This document shows, piece after piece, positions 1 through 7,461 of a stretch of DNA of 41,993 nucleotides. The stretch covers positions 48,968-90,960 of the forward strand of contig DHON01000016.1 in assembly GCA_002409965.1 (NCBI GenBank), given 5' to 3'. The first letter of the stretch is position 1. Every line of letters begins with the position of its first letter. The notes under the pieces are model-generated. The model was not told the DNA's origin, did not search any database, and worked only from the letters and a program-made list of their open reading frames with translations. The stretch comes from Firmicutes bacterium UBA5389. GTDB lineage: Bacteria > Bacillota > DTU025. Position numbers and translations under genes: made by a program.

Positions 1-653
1 GGTTCATCAGGCTGCGCCGCCGCGAGATCGTCCGTCCTCTGAGCATAGCCAGCGTCTTCGGAACCCGGCGCTAGTCGCTCGTAAGGCAGTGTGTACTCGC
101 CTTTCGCTTGTGTCGAGGCCACCACCCCATCCGCCGGCACGGGATCCGCCGCAGGTTGCGCCGCGCGACCCCTTTCCGCTGCGGGCTGCATCGCCACCGG
201 TCGATCCGCGCTTGGCATCGTCCGTTCGTCAGGCCGCGCTATCACGCGTCCTTCCGGCCGTGTCGCGGCGCGTTCCCGCATCGGCATCGCGGAGCATGTT
301 TGAGCCGGCGAAATCCAGCTTTCCTGAGCTGCCATTGCAGTGATCTGCTGTGCAGCGACTGAGCCAGAATCGGCTGCATCCTCGCGGCGTTCGCCATCGT
401 CGTCCTGAGCGTGTTCAACACGCTCGTCTTCAGCAGCGCATTGTGACGCCCCCTCTCCGGGCGTGCTGGCCCCTTCGCTTTCCATCGCAGCCGCATCTTG
501 GGCACACCGCAGCTGTGCCGCCATCTGTCCAAGCACGGTACTGAACTCCAGGTCATGCTGTGCTCGGTAGCCGACCATCGCGCCTGCATTTGCAGTTGCA
601 GCCGCGCCCGCAACCACACACGCAGGCACGATGGTCATCACCATTGCATCCAT
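1..653 (-). CDS. Probable flagellar hook-length control protein FliK, 5' part only
   Basis: An ORF starts at ATG 653, nine bases after a near-perfect ribosome site (AAAGGAGGTGA, 672-661), and stays open to the window edge for 217 codons, so its 3' end is missing. The protein begins with a short Ala/Val-rich segment (MDAMVMTIVPACVV...) and continues as a low-complexity, Ala/Glu/Asp/Pro/Gln-rich chain, as in the disordered N-terminal half of FliK-type proteins. The conserved C-terminal FliK domain would lie outside the window. It follows fliJ on the same strand, where Bacillota usually carry fliK or a MotE-like gene. The call rests on position and composition. A competing ORF in another frame at 242-619 has no comparable ribosome site. 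Confidence 0.6.
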   Translation of the reverse strand, partial: MDAMVMTIVPACVVAGAAATANAGAMVGYRAQHDLEFSTVLGQMAAQLRCAQDAAAMESEGASTPGEGASQCAAEDERVEHAQDDDGERREDAADSGSVAAQQITAMAAQESWISPAQTCSAMPMRERAATRPEGRVIARPDERTMPSADRPVAMQPAAERGRAAQPAADPVPADGVVASTQAKGEYTLPYERLAPGSEDAGYAQRTDDLAAAQPDE

Positions 654-718
654 CTCTTTCTCACCTCCTTTCGAATTCGACATTGGTATCCACGTCCAAA
701 GTGGGGCAATTCCCGAAC

Positions 719-1186
719 CTACCCCTGTTCACCGCCCTTTGATCCGTTCGAGCGATGGTGTCTGGTAGTCGCAAACTCATCGATCTGCTTCTGCTCGTAG
801 CGGTTGGCTTCGACCCGGTGCTGCTCGAATTGTCTCTCCTTCAGCTTCTCCACGACTTTGCGCGCCTTCATCCCGTCTATCACTTCGGAGCGCCTCTCTT
901 CGGAACGGATGTGAAGAGTAGTTACGAGGCCGCTCTGGTTCGTGATGTCCTGTTTCAGCCGGTCCAGGTACCTTTGATATGCTGCTACCTCCGACGCATC
1001 GACCTCATCGCGTCTGGCGTCCGCCATATCGCATTGGCCATTGCCTAGAGCGTGCTCCATGCCGGTAAGGGCCTCGCGTGCCGCCCTTTCAGCCGTCCTG
1101 GCCCTGGCGAGTCCCAGCTTCGCCTGGTCCTCAAGGCGTCTACGGTGCTCCAGCACAGGTTGAAGTCTGAAGTTGAAACTGTTCAT
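719..1186 (-). CDS. fliJ: Flagellar export protein FliJ
   Basis: FliJ is the small coiled-coil stalk of the flagellar type III export ATPase; it sits in the FliI hexamer and links it to the export gate. The 155-residue product starts MNSFNFRLQPVLEHRRR and is almost entirely charged heptad-type helix, the normal size and look of the family. ATG 1186 is chosen because AGGAGGG lies about 11 bases upstream and the typical FliJ N-terminus starts there; the frame is open further upstream but that part overlaps fliI. The gene follows fliI by 16 bases in the same operon. Sequence identity in this family is low, so order and coiled coil carry most of the weight. Confidence 0.85.
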   Translation of the reverse strand: MNSFNFRLQPVLEHRRRLEDQAKLGLARARTAERAAREALTGMEHALGNGQCDMADARRDEVDASEVAAYQRYLDRLKQDITNQSGLVTTLHIRSEERRSEVIDGMKARKVVEKLKERQFEQHRVEANRYEQKQIDEFATTRHHRSNGSKGGEQG

Positions 1187-1202
1187 GTCGATCGTGACCC
1201 TC

Positions 1203-2567
1203 CTAGCCCGCCAGGGCGAGCAGCCTCTCGACGGCCCGTTCGTACGAGGCGCGCTCCTCCTTGGCCTGCCGCAGATACTCATTGAGCGAGTCGATCATCT
1301 CGATGGCCCGGTCGATCTTGGCATTCGAGCCGCTGACATACGCTCCGATATTGATGAGATCTTCCGACTCCCGGTACGTCGCCAGCAGGTCGCGGAACCT
1401 GCCGGCGGCCAGCTTCTGCTGTGGCGACACGATGTTGTCCATCACCCGGCTGACGCTCTTCAGCACGTCCACTGCTGGGTAGTGGTTTTTGTCGGCGAGT
1501 TGCCTTGACAGAACGATGTGCCCGTCCAGAATGCTTCGAACCGCATCGGCGATGGGCTCAGTCAAGTCGTCTCCGTCTACCAACACCGTATACAGGCCGG
1601 TTATCGTGCCGCGTTCGCTGGTGCCCGAGCGCTCCAGCAGCTTGGGCAGGAGGGCAAAAACCGACGGCGTGTATCCTTTGGTAGCCGGTGGTTCGCCGAT
1701 GGCCAGGCCCACCTCGCGTTGGGCCATGGCGAACCGAGTCACCGAATCCATCATCAACATCACATTGAGCCCTCTGTCGCGGAAGTACTCTGCAATCGCC
1801 GTGGCCACCATGGCACCCTTTATCCGCACCAACGCCGGAGTGTCGCTAGTGGCGACCACCACCACCGACCGGGCCAGACCCTCTTCGCCCAAGTCGCCCT
1901 GGATGAACTCCAACACCTCTCGACCGCGCTCTCCCACCAGGCCGATTACGTTCACATCGGCTCGAGTATTGCGCGCGATCATGCCCAGGAGCGTGCTCTT
2001 ACCCACGCCGCTTCCTGAGAAGATGCCCACGCGCTGCCCAGATCCGCACGTCAGCAGGCCGTCAATGGCGCGCACACCCAGCGTAAGCGGTTGCGATATC
2101 CTCGGGCGCGCCAGCGGATTCGGGGGTTGGCTCGAAACGGGATATTCGGCCACGGCGTGTATCGGGCCCAGACCGTCCATGGGATTGCCCAGCCCGTCCA
2201 GCACCCTTCCTAGCAGCTCGTCGCCGACTCGCACGCCGAGCGATTTGCCCCCGGCCACAATCTTGCTGCCCGGCTCGATACCGGTCATGTCACCAAGCGG
2301 CATAAGCAGGAGCTTTCCTTCGCGGAAACCCACAACTTCCGCCGTGACCGATGCAAGCGAGTTGCGCGGGCGGATGTAGCACACCTCGCCCACCTGCGCC
2401 TGCGGCCCGTCCGACTCGATGACCAACCCGATCACCTGAGCCACGCGTCCGCTCTGCCTCACTATGTCCAGCTGCTCCAGGCGGTTGTGATACTTGCTCA
2501 GATCGACCGCGGCACCGCCGACCGGATCGCCGGCGCCCGCGCCAGAGCTTGCGCCATTATCCGACAT
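1203..2567 (-). CDS. fliI: Flagellum-specific ATP synthase FliI
   Basis: Cytoplasmic hexameric ATPase that powers unfolding and docking of flagellar export substrates. The 454-residue protein is of usual length and shows Walker A GSGVGKS at about 185-191, a Walker B-like strand ending LMMDSVTRFAMAQRE, and the FliI/F1-beta signature GEPPATKGYTPSVF. The first 20 residues are a Gly/Ala/Ser-rich extension (ASSGAGAGDPVGG) ahead of the beta-barrel domain. ATG 2567 overlaps the end of fliH by 11 bases, which points to translational coupling. It lies in the fliE-fliF-fliG-fliH-fliI-fliJ run. Confidence 0.97.
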   Translation of the reverse strand: MSDNGASSGAGAGDPVGGAAVDLSKYHNRLEQLDIVRQSGRVAQVIGLVIESDGPQAQVGEVCYIRPRNSLASVTAEVVGFREGKLLLMPLGDMTGIEPGSKIVAGGKSLGVRVGDELLGRVLDGLGNPMDGLGPIHAVAEYPVSSQPPNPLARPRISQPLTLGVRAIDGLLTCGSGQRVGIFSGSGVGKSTLLGMIARNTRADVNVIGLVGERGREVLEFIQGDLGEEGLARSVVVVATSDTPALVRIKGAMVATAIAEYFRDRGLNVMLMMDSVTRFAMAQREVGLAIGEPPATKGYTPSVFALLPKLLERSGTSERGTITGLYTVLVDGDDLTEPIADAVRSILDGHIVLSRQLADKNHYPAVDVLKSVSRVMDNIVSPQQKLAAGRFRDLLATYRESEDLINIGAYVSGSNAKIDRAIEMIDSLNEYLRQAKEERASYERAVERLLALAG

Positions 2568-3288
2568 ACTCCGCTTCCTCCATGAACGCTCGTTCTATCT
2601 CGGCGAGTTGCTCCTCGATCCTGGCGTCGACATGGCCCACTTCCATTTCGACGATGCATCCTCCGCGTTCGATGCGGGGGTCCTCAACTACTTTGAGATT
2701 GCGCAGATCGGGCGAGCATCTCACCAACTCATCGTGGACTGATAACACCTGCTCCATGTCTTTGGGCGACACGCGCAGCACCACGCTGCGCGTCCCCTCG
2801 GTCTGGCCGATCGCGGCGCTGGCTATCGACAGGACAATCTGTGGATCCTGCTCCACCGACCTCTGGATGACCTTCGCGGCCACCGCCACCGCAAGCCGCG
2901 CGATATCGCGTTCGCTCGCGCGCACCATGGCATCGGCCTGCGACACAACGGCATCAGCCGTGCGCGACATGAGGCCCAGCGCTTCCTTGTACTCCTTCAC
3001 GACCTGCTCCATCCCGGCCCGCCGGCCTTCTTCCCGGCCCTGGGCGCTGGCCCGCTGACACATGGCGTGCGTCTCCGCCCGGGCATCCGCTATGATTCGG
3101 TCTGCCTCTCGCCGCGCTTCAGCAATGATATGGGCGGCCCTCTGCTCGGGACTGGCGACCGCGTCATCCCCCAACCCATCTTGCAGCCTCTTGAGCGCTT
3201 CCAGTTCCGGCCGGTCGGTGTTGAGCACGAAGGCTGCCCCCTGCGCCCCGGGGCGAACGACATCGACGCCCTTGTATACGCTAGACAA
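2557..3288 (-). CDS. fliH: Flagellar assembly protein FliH
   Basis: FliH is the peripheral stator that binds and restrains FliI. The frame starts inside the end of fliG. The best start is TTG 3288, giving MSSVYKGVDVVRPG, a typical FliH beginning, with AAGGGAGA a few bases upstream; upstream in-frame codons lie within fliG. The 243-residue product has an Ala/Arg/Glu-rich coiled coil (about 50-110) followed by the conserved C-terminal domain (AVAVAAKVIQRSV ... VLRVSPKDMEQV). It overlaps fliG by 8 bases and fliI by 11. The start codon is the only uncertain point. Confidence 0.9.
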   Translation of the reverse strand: MSSVYKGVDVVRPGAQGAAFVLNTDRPELEALKRLQDGLGDDAVASPEQRAAHIIAEARREADRIIADARAETHAMCQRASAQGREEGRRAGMEQVVKEYKEALGLMSRTADAVVSQADAMVRASERDIARLAVAVAAKVIQRSVEQDPQIVLSIASAAIGQTEGTRSVVLRVSPKDMEQVLSVHDELVRCSPDLRNLKVVEDPRIERGGCIVEMEVGHVDARIEEQLAEIERAFMEEAEYVG

Positions 3289-4306
3289 CCATCTCGTCTC
3301 CCTTCTCCCGGATGGCCACAAGCTGCCCGGCCTCCTCCATCCTTCTGATCCCAGCCACTATCTTCATCTGCGCCTCCTCAACATTGCGCAGACGCACGGG
3401 GCCCAGATACTCCAGCTCTTCGCGGAGCATGGCCGAAGCGCGCTCAGACATGTTCCGCGTGATCTTGTCCTTGACCTCATCAGACGCCGTCTTGAGCGCC
3501 AGCGCCAGGTCTTTGCTGTCGATCTCCCTGATGACCATCTGGACATAACGGTCTTCCATGAAGACTATGTCTTCGAATACAAACATCAGGTTCTTGACCT
3601 CTTCGGCCAGGTCGGGGCTTTCTTCTTCCAGACGTTCCAAAATGACCTTCTCCGTCGACCGGTCGACGTTCTGCAATACCTCGACCAGAGACTTCACTCC
3701 CCCGGCCGCCGAAAACTCCTGAGTGCCGAAGCTGGTCAGTTTGCGCTCCAACACCGACTCGACCTCTCTGATTACCTCCGGACGGGCGCCTTCCATCTGT
3801 GCCACGCGCATGGCCACATCCGCCTGTAGATCGGGAGTGAGCGCCGACAGCACCATCGCTGCCTGATCCGGACGCAAATGCGCCACGATCAGTGCGATGG
3901 TCTGCGGATGCTCCCCTTCAATGAAGCTGGTGAGCTGCTCGGGACTGATGTAGCGGACGAAGTCGAACGGTGTAACCTGCAGATTGGCCGAAAGCCTGTT
4001 GATGATCTCCAACGCCCGCGAGGTTCCCAAGGCCTTCTCCAGGATGTGCTTGGCGTAGTCGATACCGCCCTGGGATATGTACTCCTGAGCCAGCGCGAGC
4101 TGGTAGAATTCGGATACGGTGGCATCCCGCTGCGCAGAAGACACCTTGCCCAGGGTGGCGATCTCCAGCGTAAGCTGTTCGATTTCCTCGTCCCTCATGT
4201 GCTTGAGAACGGACGCGGCCGTCTCCGAATCCAACGAAACCAGGACTATGGCCGCCTTTCGCCGCCCGCTCGCAGTTGATCTCGATCCGTTCACCGCGCT
4301 TCGCAC
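3281..4306 (-). CDS. fliG: Flagellar motor switch protein FliG
   Basis: Rotor protein of the C-ring that contacts MotA and sets torque and rotation direction. The 341-residue protein has normal length. It shows the N-terminal FliF-binding domain (SGRRKAAIVLVSL), the middle-domain EHPQ motif at 132-135, and the C-terminal torque domain with the charged helix (FMEDRYVQMVIREID). The start is GTG 4306, just after a GAGAGGCGG ribosome site and 15 bases past the fliF stop. No key residue looks missing. Confidence 0.97.
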   Translation of the reverse strand: MRSAVNGSRSTASGRRKAAIVLVSLDSETAASVLKHMRDEEIEQLTLEIATLGKVSSAQRDATVSEFYQLALAQEYISQGGIDYAKHILEKALGTSRALEIINRLSANLQVTPFDFVRYISPEQLTSFIEGEHPQTIALIVAHLRPDQAAMVLSALTPDLQADVAMRVAQMEGARPEVIREVESVLERKLTSFGTQEFSAAGGVKSLVEVLQNVDRSTEKVILERLEEESPDLAEEVKNLMFVFEDIVFMEDRYVQMVIREIDSKDLALALKTASDEVKDKITRNMSERASAMLREELEYLGPVRLRNVEEAQMKIVAGIRRMEEAGQLVAIREKGDEMVV

Positions 4307-4321
4307 CCGCCTCTCGGTCCG

Positions 4322-6037
4322 CTACTCCTCCGCCATCCACGTCTCCAGAATCTTGGCCGCATCTTGCGGTTTGGTGCGGGCAAGAGTCTCCACGCTCTGT
4401 CGCACCTCCGCTCTGCGCTTTTCGTCATCGCGAGCCTTCTGTTGCTCTGCTGAAAGCGCAACCGGAGGCAGTTCTTGCGCTAGCACTTCGTCCACTCTCC
4501 TGCCAACAGCCTGTTCAGGCGCATAATCGGGCCTGCTACGAAGAAAGCGCAGGAATGAGAGCGCGAAAACGAGTACCAAAAGCCCCAGAATGATCGGGGC
4601 AATTATCTTCACCAGGCGCATGATGAACGCGCGTCTGTCGATCTTGGCCGCGTCCGCCTCCGCCTCTGACAGGTCGATATCGCTAGCCCCGCGGGCGAAC
4701 TCCATGCCGGTGACCGCGATCTCATCGCCGCGCTCGGTGCGTATGCCCACTGCCGCGCTGATGACTTGCTTGATCGTCTCCTGCTTGTCCTGCGTGAGCA
4801 CCCCATCCACCATGGCCGCCACCGATATCCTCTCAACCTTGCCCGGCGCGATCACAGCCTTCTCGACTACTTTAGACACCTCGTAGTTGATGGTACGGTC
4901 GGTGCGAGTGTAGTCGGACTTGCTTCCCGCAGCCCCTGTGACGATAGGATAGCCCTCCACGTTGGACGGAGTGCCCGCGACTCCGCCGACCGCAGGACCG
5001 TCCGAGCGCCGTTGTTCCTCAGTGGTCTGTTCGGCAATGGGAATCCCGAGCCCGCCCGCCACCGGCTGATAGATCTCGCTGGCGCGCTCTGTGGAGTCGA
5101 AGTTGATATCCGCATATACCCTCACAACGGCCTTGCCTATGCCCAGAGCCCGATCTAGCATGGTCTCCACGCGTCGCTGCATCTCCTGCTCAAAAGACAT
5201 CTTGGCCTCAAGCTGCGCCGTGGTCATCGCGCCCGTGGAGGGTCCCTGAGCCATGTTCGCCCCGCCCCCGCGCCACATCATGTTGCCATCGGTATCCACA
5301 ACGGTGATGGACTCCGGCGACAAGCCCTGCACAGCGCTGGCCACCAAGTTCACCACTCCGCGCACCTGAGCGTCGAGGATGTAGGCGCCCGGCTTGAGCT
5401 TGAGAACAATCGACGCAGTGGTGGGCCTCTGCTGCTCTGAGAAGAGCCGCTCCTCAGGAATGACGATGTGCACTCGCGCCAGCTCGACAGGGTTAAGCGC
5501 CATGATCGTGCGCGCCAGTTCGCCCTGGAGGGCCCGAGTGTAGTTGACCTTCTGGGTGAAGTCAGTCGCGCCGAAGTTGGTCTTGTCGAACAGCTCGAAC
5601 CCCGCGCCCGCGCCCTGTGGGAAGCCCTTGCTGGCAAGTTCCATGCGTAACTCATACACACTGTCCGATGGCGCCATGACTGTGCTGCCGCCTGACGACA
5701 GCTTGTACTTGACGCCGCTCTCCTTCAGGTACTCGACGATCCTGCCCGCGTCCTCCGGCGGCAGGCTGGAGTAGAGCACGGCGAAGTCGCTGGTTGAACT
5801 GGAGACCATGAGCAGTATCAGGGCGATAAAGACCCCGCCGGCTACCACGCCGACAATGATCTTCTGCGTAGTAGTCAGCCCGCCGCGTCCGCCAGGCCCT
5901 TCGCGTCCGCCGGACGACCCGCCTCGGTCCCTGCGGCCGCCCCAGTCAGCCCGATCGCCGCGATCCGCGCGCTCCCCGCGAACTTGCCCTCCGGCAGCGC
6001 CCGCCTCGTCGCCTGTTTGAGGTGTAGGTAGTGTCAT
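4322..6037 (-). CDS. fliF: Flagellar MS-ring protein FliF
   Basis: Inner-membrane ring on which the flagellum is built. The 571-residue product has a first membrane segment at about 56-83 (QKIIVGVVAGGVFIALILL), the ring-building domains (YKLSSGGSTVMAPSD; FSEQQRPTTASIVL), a second membrane segment near 480-505 and a cytoplasmic tail for FliG binding. The tail ends in a conserved motif (AKILETWMAEE). Odd: the cytoplasmic N-terminus is about 53 residues of Gly/Arg/Asp-rich, RGG-like low complexity, longer than in most FliF proteins. ATG 6037 follows TAGGTGA and is 4 bases past the fliE stop. Confidence 0.97.
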   Translation of the reverse strand: MTLPTPQTGDEAGAAGGQVRGERADRGDRADWGGRRDRGGSSGGREGPGGRGGLTTTQKIIVGVVAGGVFIALILLMVSSSTSDFAVLYSSLPPEDAGRIVEYLKESGVKYKLSSGGSTVMAPSDSVYELRMELASKGFPQGAGAGFELFDKTNFGATDFTQKVNYTRALQGELARTIMALNPVELARVHIVIPEERLFSEQQRPTTASIVLKLKPGAYILDAQVRGVVNLVASAVQGLSPESITVVDTDGNMMWRGGGANMAQGPSTGAMTTAQLEAKMSFEQEMQRRVETMLDRALGIGKAVVRVYADINFDSTERASEIYQPVAGGLGIPIAEQTTEEQRRSDGPAVGGVAGTPSNVEGYPIVTGAAGSKSDYTRTDRTINYEVSKVVEKAVIAPGKVERISVAAMVDGVLTQDKQETIKQVISAAVGIRTERGDEIAVTGMEFARGASDIDLSEAEADAAKIDRRAFIMRLVKIIAPIILGLLVLVFALSFLRFLRSRPDYAPEQAVGRRVDEVLAQELPPVALSAEQQKARDDEKRRAEVRQSVETLARTKPQDAAKILETWMAEE

Positions 6038-6041
6038 TCAC

Positions 6042-6353
6042 CTAGACCTGCATTCTCATGATTTCCTGGTATGATTCGATAACCTTGTTCCTCACCTGCA
6101 TGGTGAGCTGAAGTGCGATGTTCACCTGCTCCACAGCTATCATCACCTGATGTATGTCGCGAACCTCGCCGGCCGCGAGCTTCTCAGTTAGCCTGTCTGC
6201 CCGCGTCTGCATGTCGTTCACGGTATCTAGGGCCTGCTCAAGTACGCCTCCGAAAGCGCTGACCAAATCGGTCTGACCATCGGACACGCCCATCGCAATG
6301 TTCGACCCCGGAATCAGCCCGCCCCTCAATCCTATTCCCTCAACTCCAGCCAA
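6042..6353 (-). CDS. fliE: Flagellar hook-basal body complex protein FliE
   Basis: FliE joins the MS ring to the rod and is an early export substrate. The 103-residue protein matches the family in length and in its C-terminal signature (VMIAVEQVNIALQLTMQVRN, then K). The start is TTG 6353, nine bases after AGGAGGTG. It lies between flgC and fliF, its standard place in Bacillota. The 58-base gap to flgC is the largest within the flgB-fliJ run, but no promoter or terminator is evident in it. Confidence 0.95.
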   Translation of the reverse strand: MAGVEGIGLRGGLIPGSNIAMGVSDGQTDLVSAFGGVLEQALDTVNDMQTRADRLTEKLAAGEVRDIHQVMIAVEQVNIALQLTMQVRNKVIESYQEIMRMQV

Positions 6354-6411
6354 GAGGTCGCACCTCCTATGTGCTGTTTGGTTGCGTCCTGTCCCTGCAC
6401 CCTGCCTGCGT

Positions 6412-6807
6412 CTACGCCTTGCCTATCTCCAGCGCCTTGGCCGCCATGGCCTTGGCTGCGTTGAACGCCGCCACGTTGGCCTCGTAAGCCCTGCTTGCGC
6501 TGATCATGTCAACCATCTCCAGCACAGGATTGACGTTAGGCATGGCCACGTTGCCATCGGCATCGGCATCGGGATGGCCCGGGTTGTGCGCCAGAAGCGG
6601 CGGCGATTCGTCTTGGACTATGCGCGCGACCCGCACGCCCTGTCCATCGGGCGCCGATTCCACCACCGCCATCAACCGTTTGTACGGCCCGCCTTCGGCA
6701 GTACGCGTGGTATTCCCGTTGGCAAGGTTGCTGGATATTGCGTCAAGACGCAGCCTCTCCGCAGCCATTCCTGACGCGCTGATGCCGAATGTGGATATCA
6801 CCGACAC
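6412..6807 (-). CDS. flgC: Flagellar basal-body rod protein FlgC
   Basis: Proximal rod subunit. The 131-residue product carries the N-terminal rod signature (ISASGMAAERLRLDAISSNL, then AN) and the C-terminal helix (EMVDMISASRAYEANVAAFN) shared by rod and hook proteins. The start is GTG 6807, nine bases after GGGGAGG and 3 bases beyond the flgB stop. Length and motifs are normal. Confidence 0.96.
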   Translation of the reverse strand: MSVISTFGISASGMAAERLRLDAISSNLANGNTTRTAEGGPYKRLMAVVESAPDGQGVRVARIVQDESPPLLAHNPGHPDADADGNVAMPNVNPVLEMVDMISASRAYEANVAAFNAAKAMAAKALEIGKA

Positions 6808-6810
6808 GGG

Positions 6811-7236
6811 CTAGCGCCTCCCCTCGCTGATCACGTATTTCAGAATGCTGAACTTGCTCCAGACCAACTGGGCGAAGGTGTTGTACATAGTCGCGTTCTC
6901 AGCCATCTTGGCCATTTCCAAGTCTATGTCAACACTGTTACCGTCTACCCTCATCGAAACGCCCTCATCCACCCTCTGCGCAACCAGCGGCGGCCCGATC
7001 GATGCAGGACCCGGTATGGGAAGGTGGCCCGCCCTCGTGGCCCGGCCGGCAAGTCCCCCGCGGCCCGCCATGGCCTGCTCCAAGCTGCTCACGAAATCCA
7101 CATCCGCCGCCTTGAAGCCGGGCGTATTCACATGCGCCACATTGTTCGATATCACCTGATGGCGCGCCGATGCTACATCCAGCGCGGTCTCGAGAGTCCT
7201 CATGGTGGGGCCGTCGAGGATCTTCACCTCAGGCAT
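6811..7236 (-). CDS. flgB: Flagellar basal-body rod protein FlgB
   Basis: Proximal rod subunit and first gene of the basal-body operon. The 141-residue protein has the rod-family motif ISNNVAHVNTPGFKA near the N-terminus and ends with a helix typical of FlgB. The start at ATG 7236 has a rather close AAGGGA site; the product begins MPEVKILDGPTMRTLE, about ten residues longer at the N-terminus than many FlgB proteins, and a later start at the second Met is possible. A sigma-54 promoter lies about 45 bases upstream. Confidence 0.95.
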   Translation of the reverse strand: MPEVKILDGPTMRTLETALDVASARHQVISNNVAHVNTPGFKAADVDFVSSLEQAMAGRGGLAGRATRAGHLPIPGPASIGPPLVAQRVDEGVSMRVDGNSVDIDLEMAKMAENATMYNTFAQLVWSKFSILKYVISEGRR

Positions 7237-7276
7237 TCTCCCTTCGGAAAGACAATACGGATCTCGCTAAACATCG

Positions 7277-7293
7277 ATGCAATATCGGTGCCA
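7277..7293 (-). promoter_or_regulatory. Sigma-54 (-24/-12) promoter of the flgB operon
   Basis: On the minus strand 7293-7278 reads TGGCAC-CGATA-TTGCA, matching the RpoN consensus TGGCAC-N5-TTGC, with GG and GC exactly 10 bases apart. Transcription would start near 7267, leaving a leader of about 30 bases that keeps the flgB ribosome site. A gene for a sigma-54 activator lies upstream on the same strand (9317-10963). The -24 element also forms one arm of a 7-bp dyad (7286-7292 with 7305-7311). Confidence 0.75.
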
Positions 7294-7310
7294 TTCGCGG
7301 GCTTGGCACC

Positions 7311-7353
7311 GAAAAAGAAGGCAGCCTCCCTCGATTCCTCGAAGAATGGCTGC
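7311..7353 (-). terminator. Possible terminator hairpin between kinase gene and flgB
   Basis: Arms 7321-7326 and 7348-7353 pair as GGCTGC/GCAGCC around a loop with an internal TCGA pair. On the minus strand the stem is followed by CTTCTTTTTC (7320-7311). A weak intrinsic terminator here would separate kinase transcription from the flgB promoter just downstream. The stem is short and the T run is interrupted. Confidence 0.4.
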
Positions 7354-7382
7354 TATGGCCGATGTTACGCTGACCCCGTGTT

Positions 7383-7461
7383 GTGAGCGCGTCACGGGCC
7401 GACCGAGCTAGCCGGCGGCTGCGGCGCCTGACGGCAAAGCAAGTGAGCAGTTTTTGCTCAC
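7383..7461. promoter_or_regulatory. Candidate activator-binding dyads upstream of flgB
   Basis: Two related dyads: GTGAGCA-GTTTT-TGCTCAC at 7443-7461 (perfect 7-bp arms) and GTGA-GCGCG-TCAC at 7383-7395. Their centres (about 7452 and 7389) are 63 bp apart, close to six helical turns, and lie about 167 and 104 bp upstream of the -24/-12 element. That is normal enhancer distance for NtrC-type activators. The distal dyad overlaps the kinase stop codon. Protein assignment is inference; the distal dyad alone could also be a small hairpin. Confidence 0.45.

Noticed and set aside
242..619. Minus-strand ORF of 125 codons at the left edge
   Set aside because: It overlaps the better supported frame starting at 653, has no ribosome site and is Arg-rich out-of-frame sequence.
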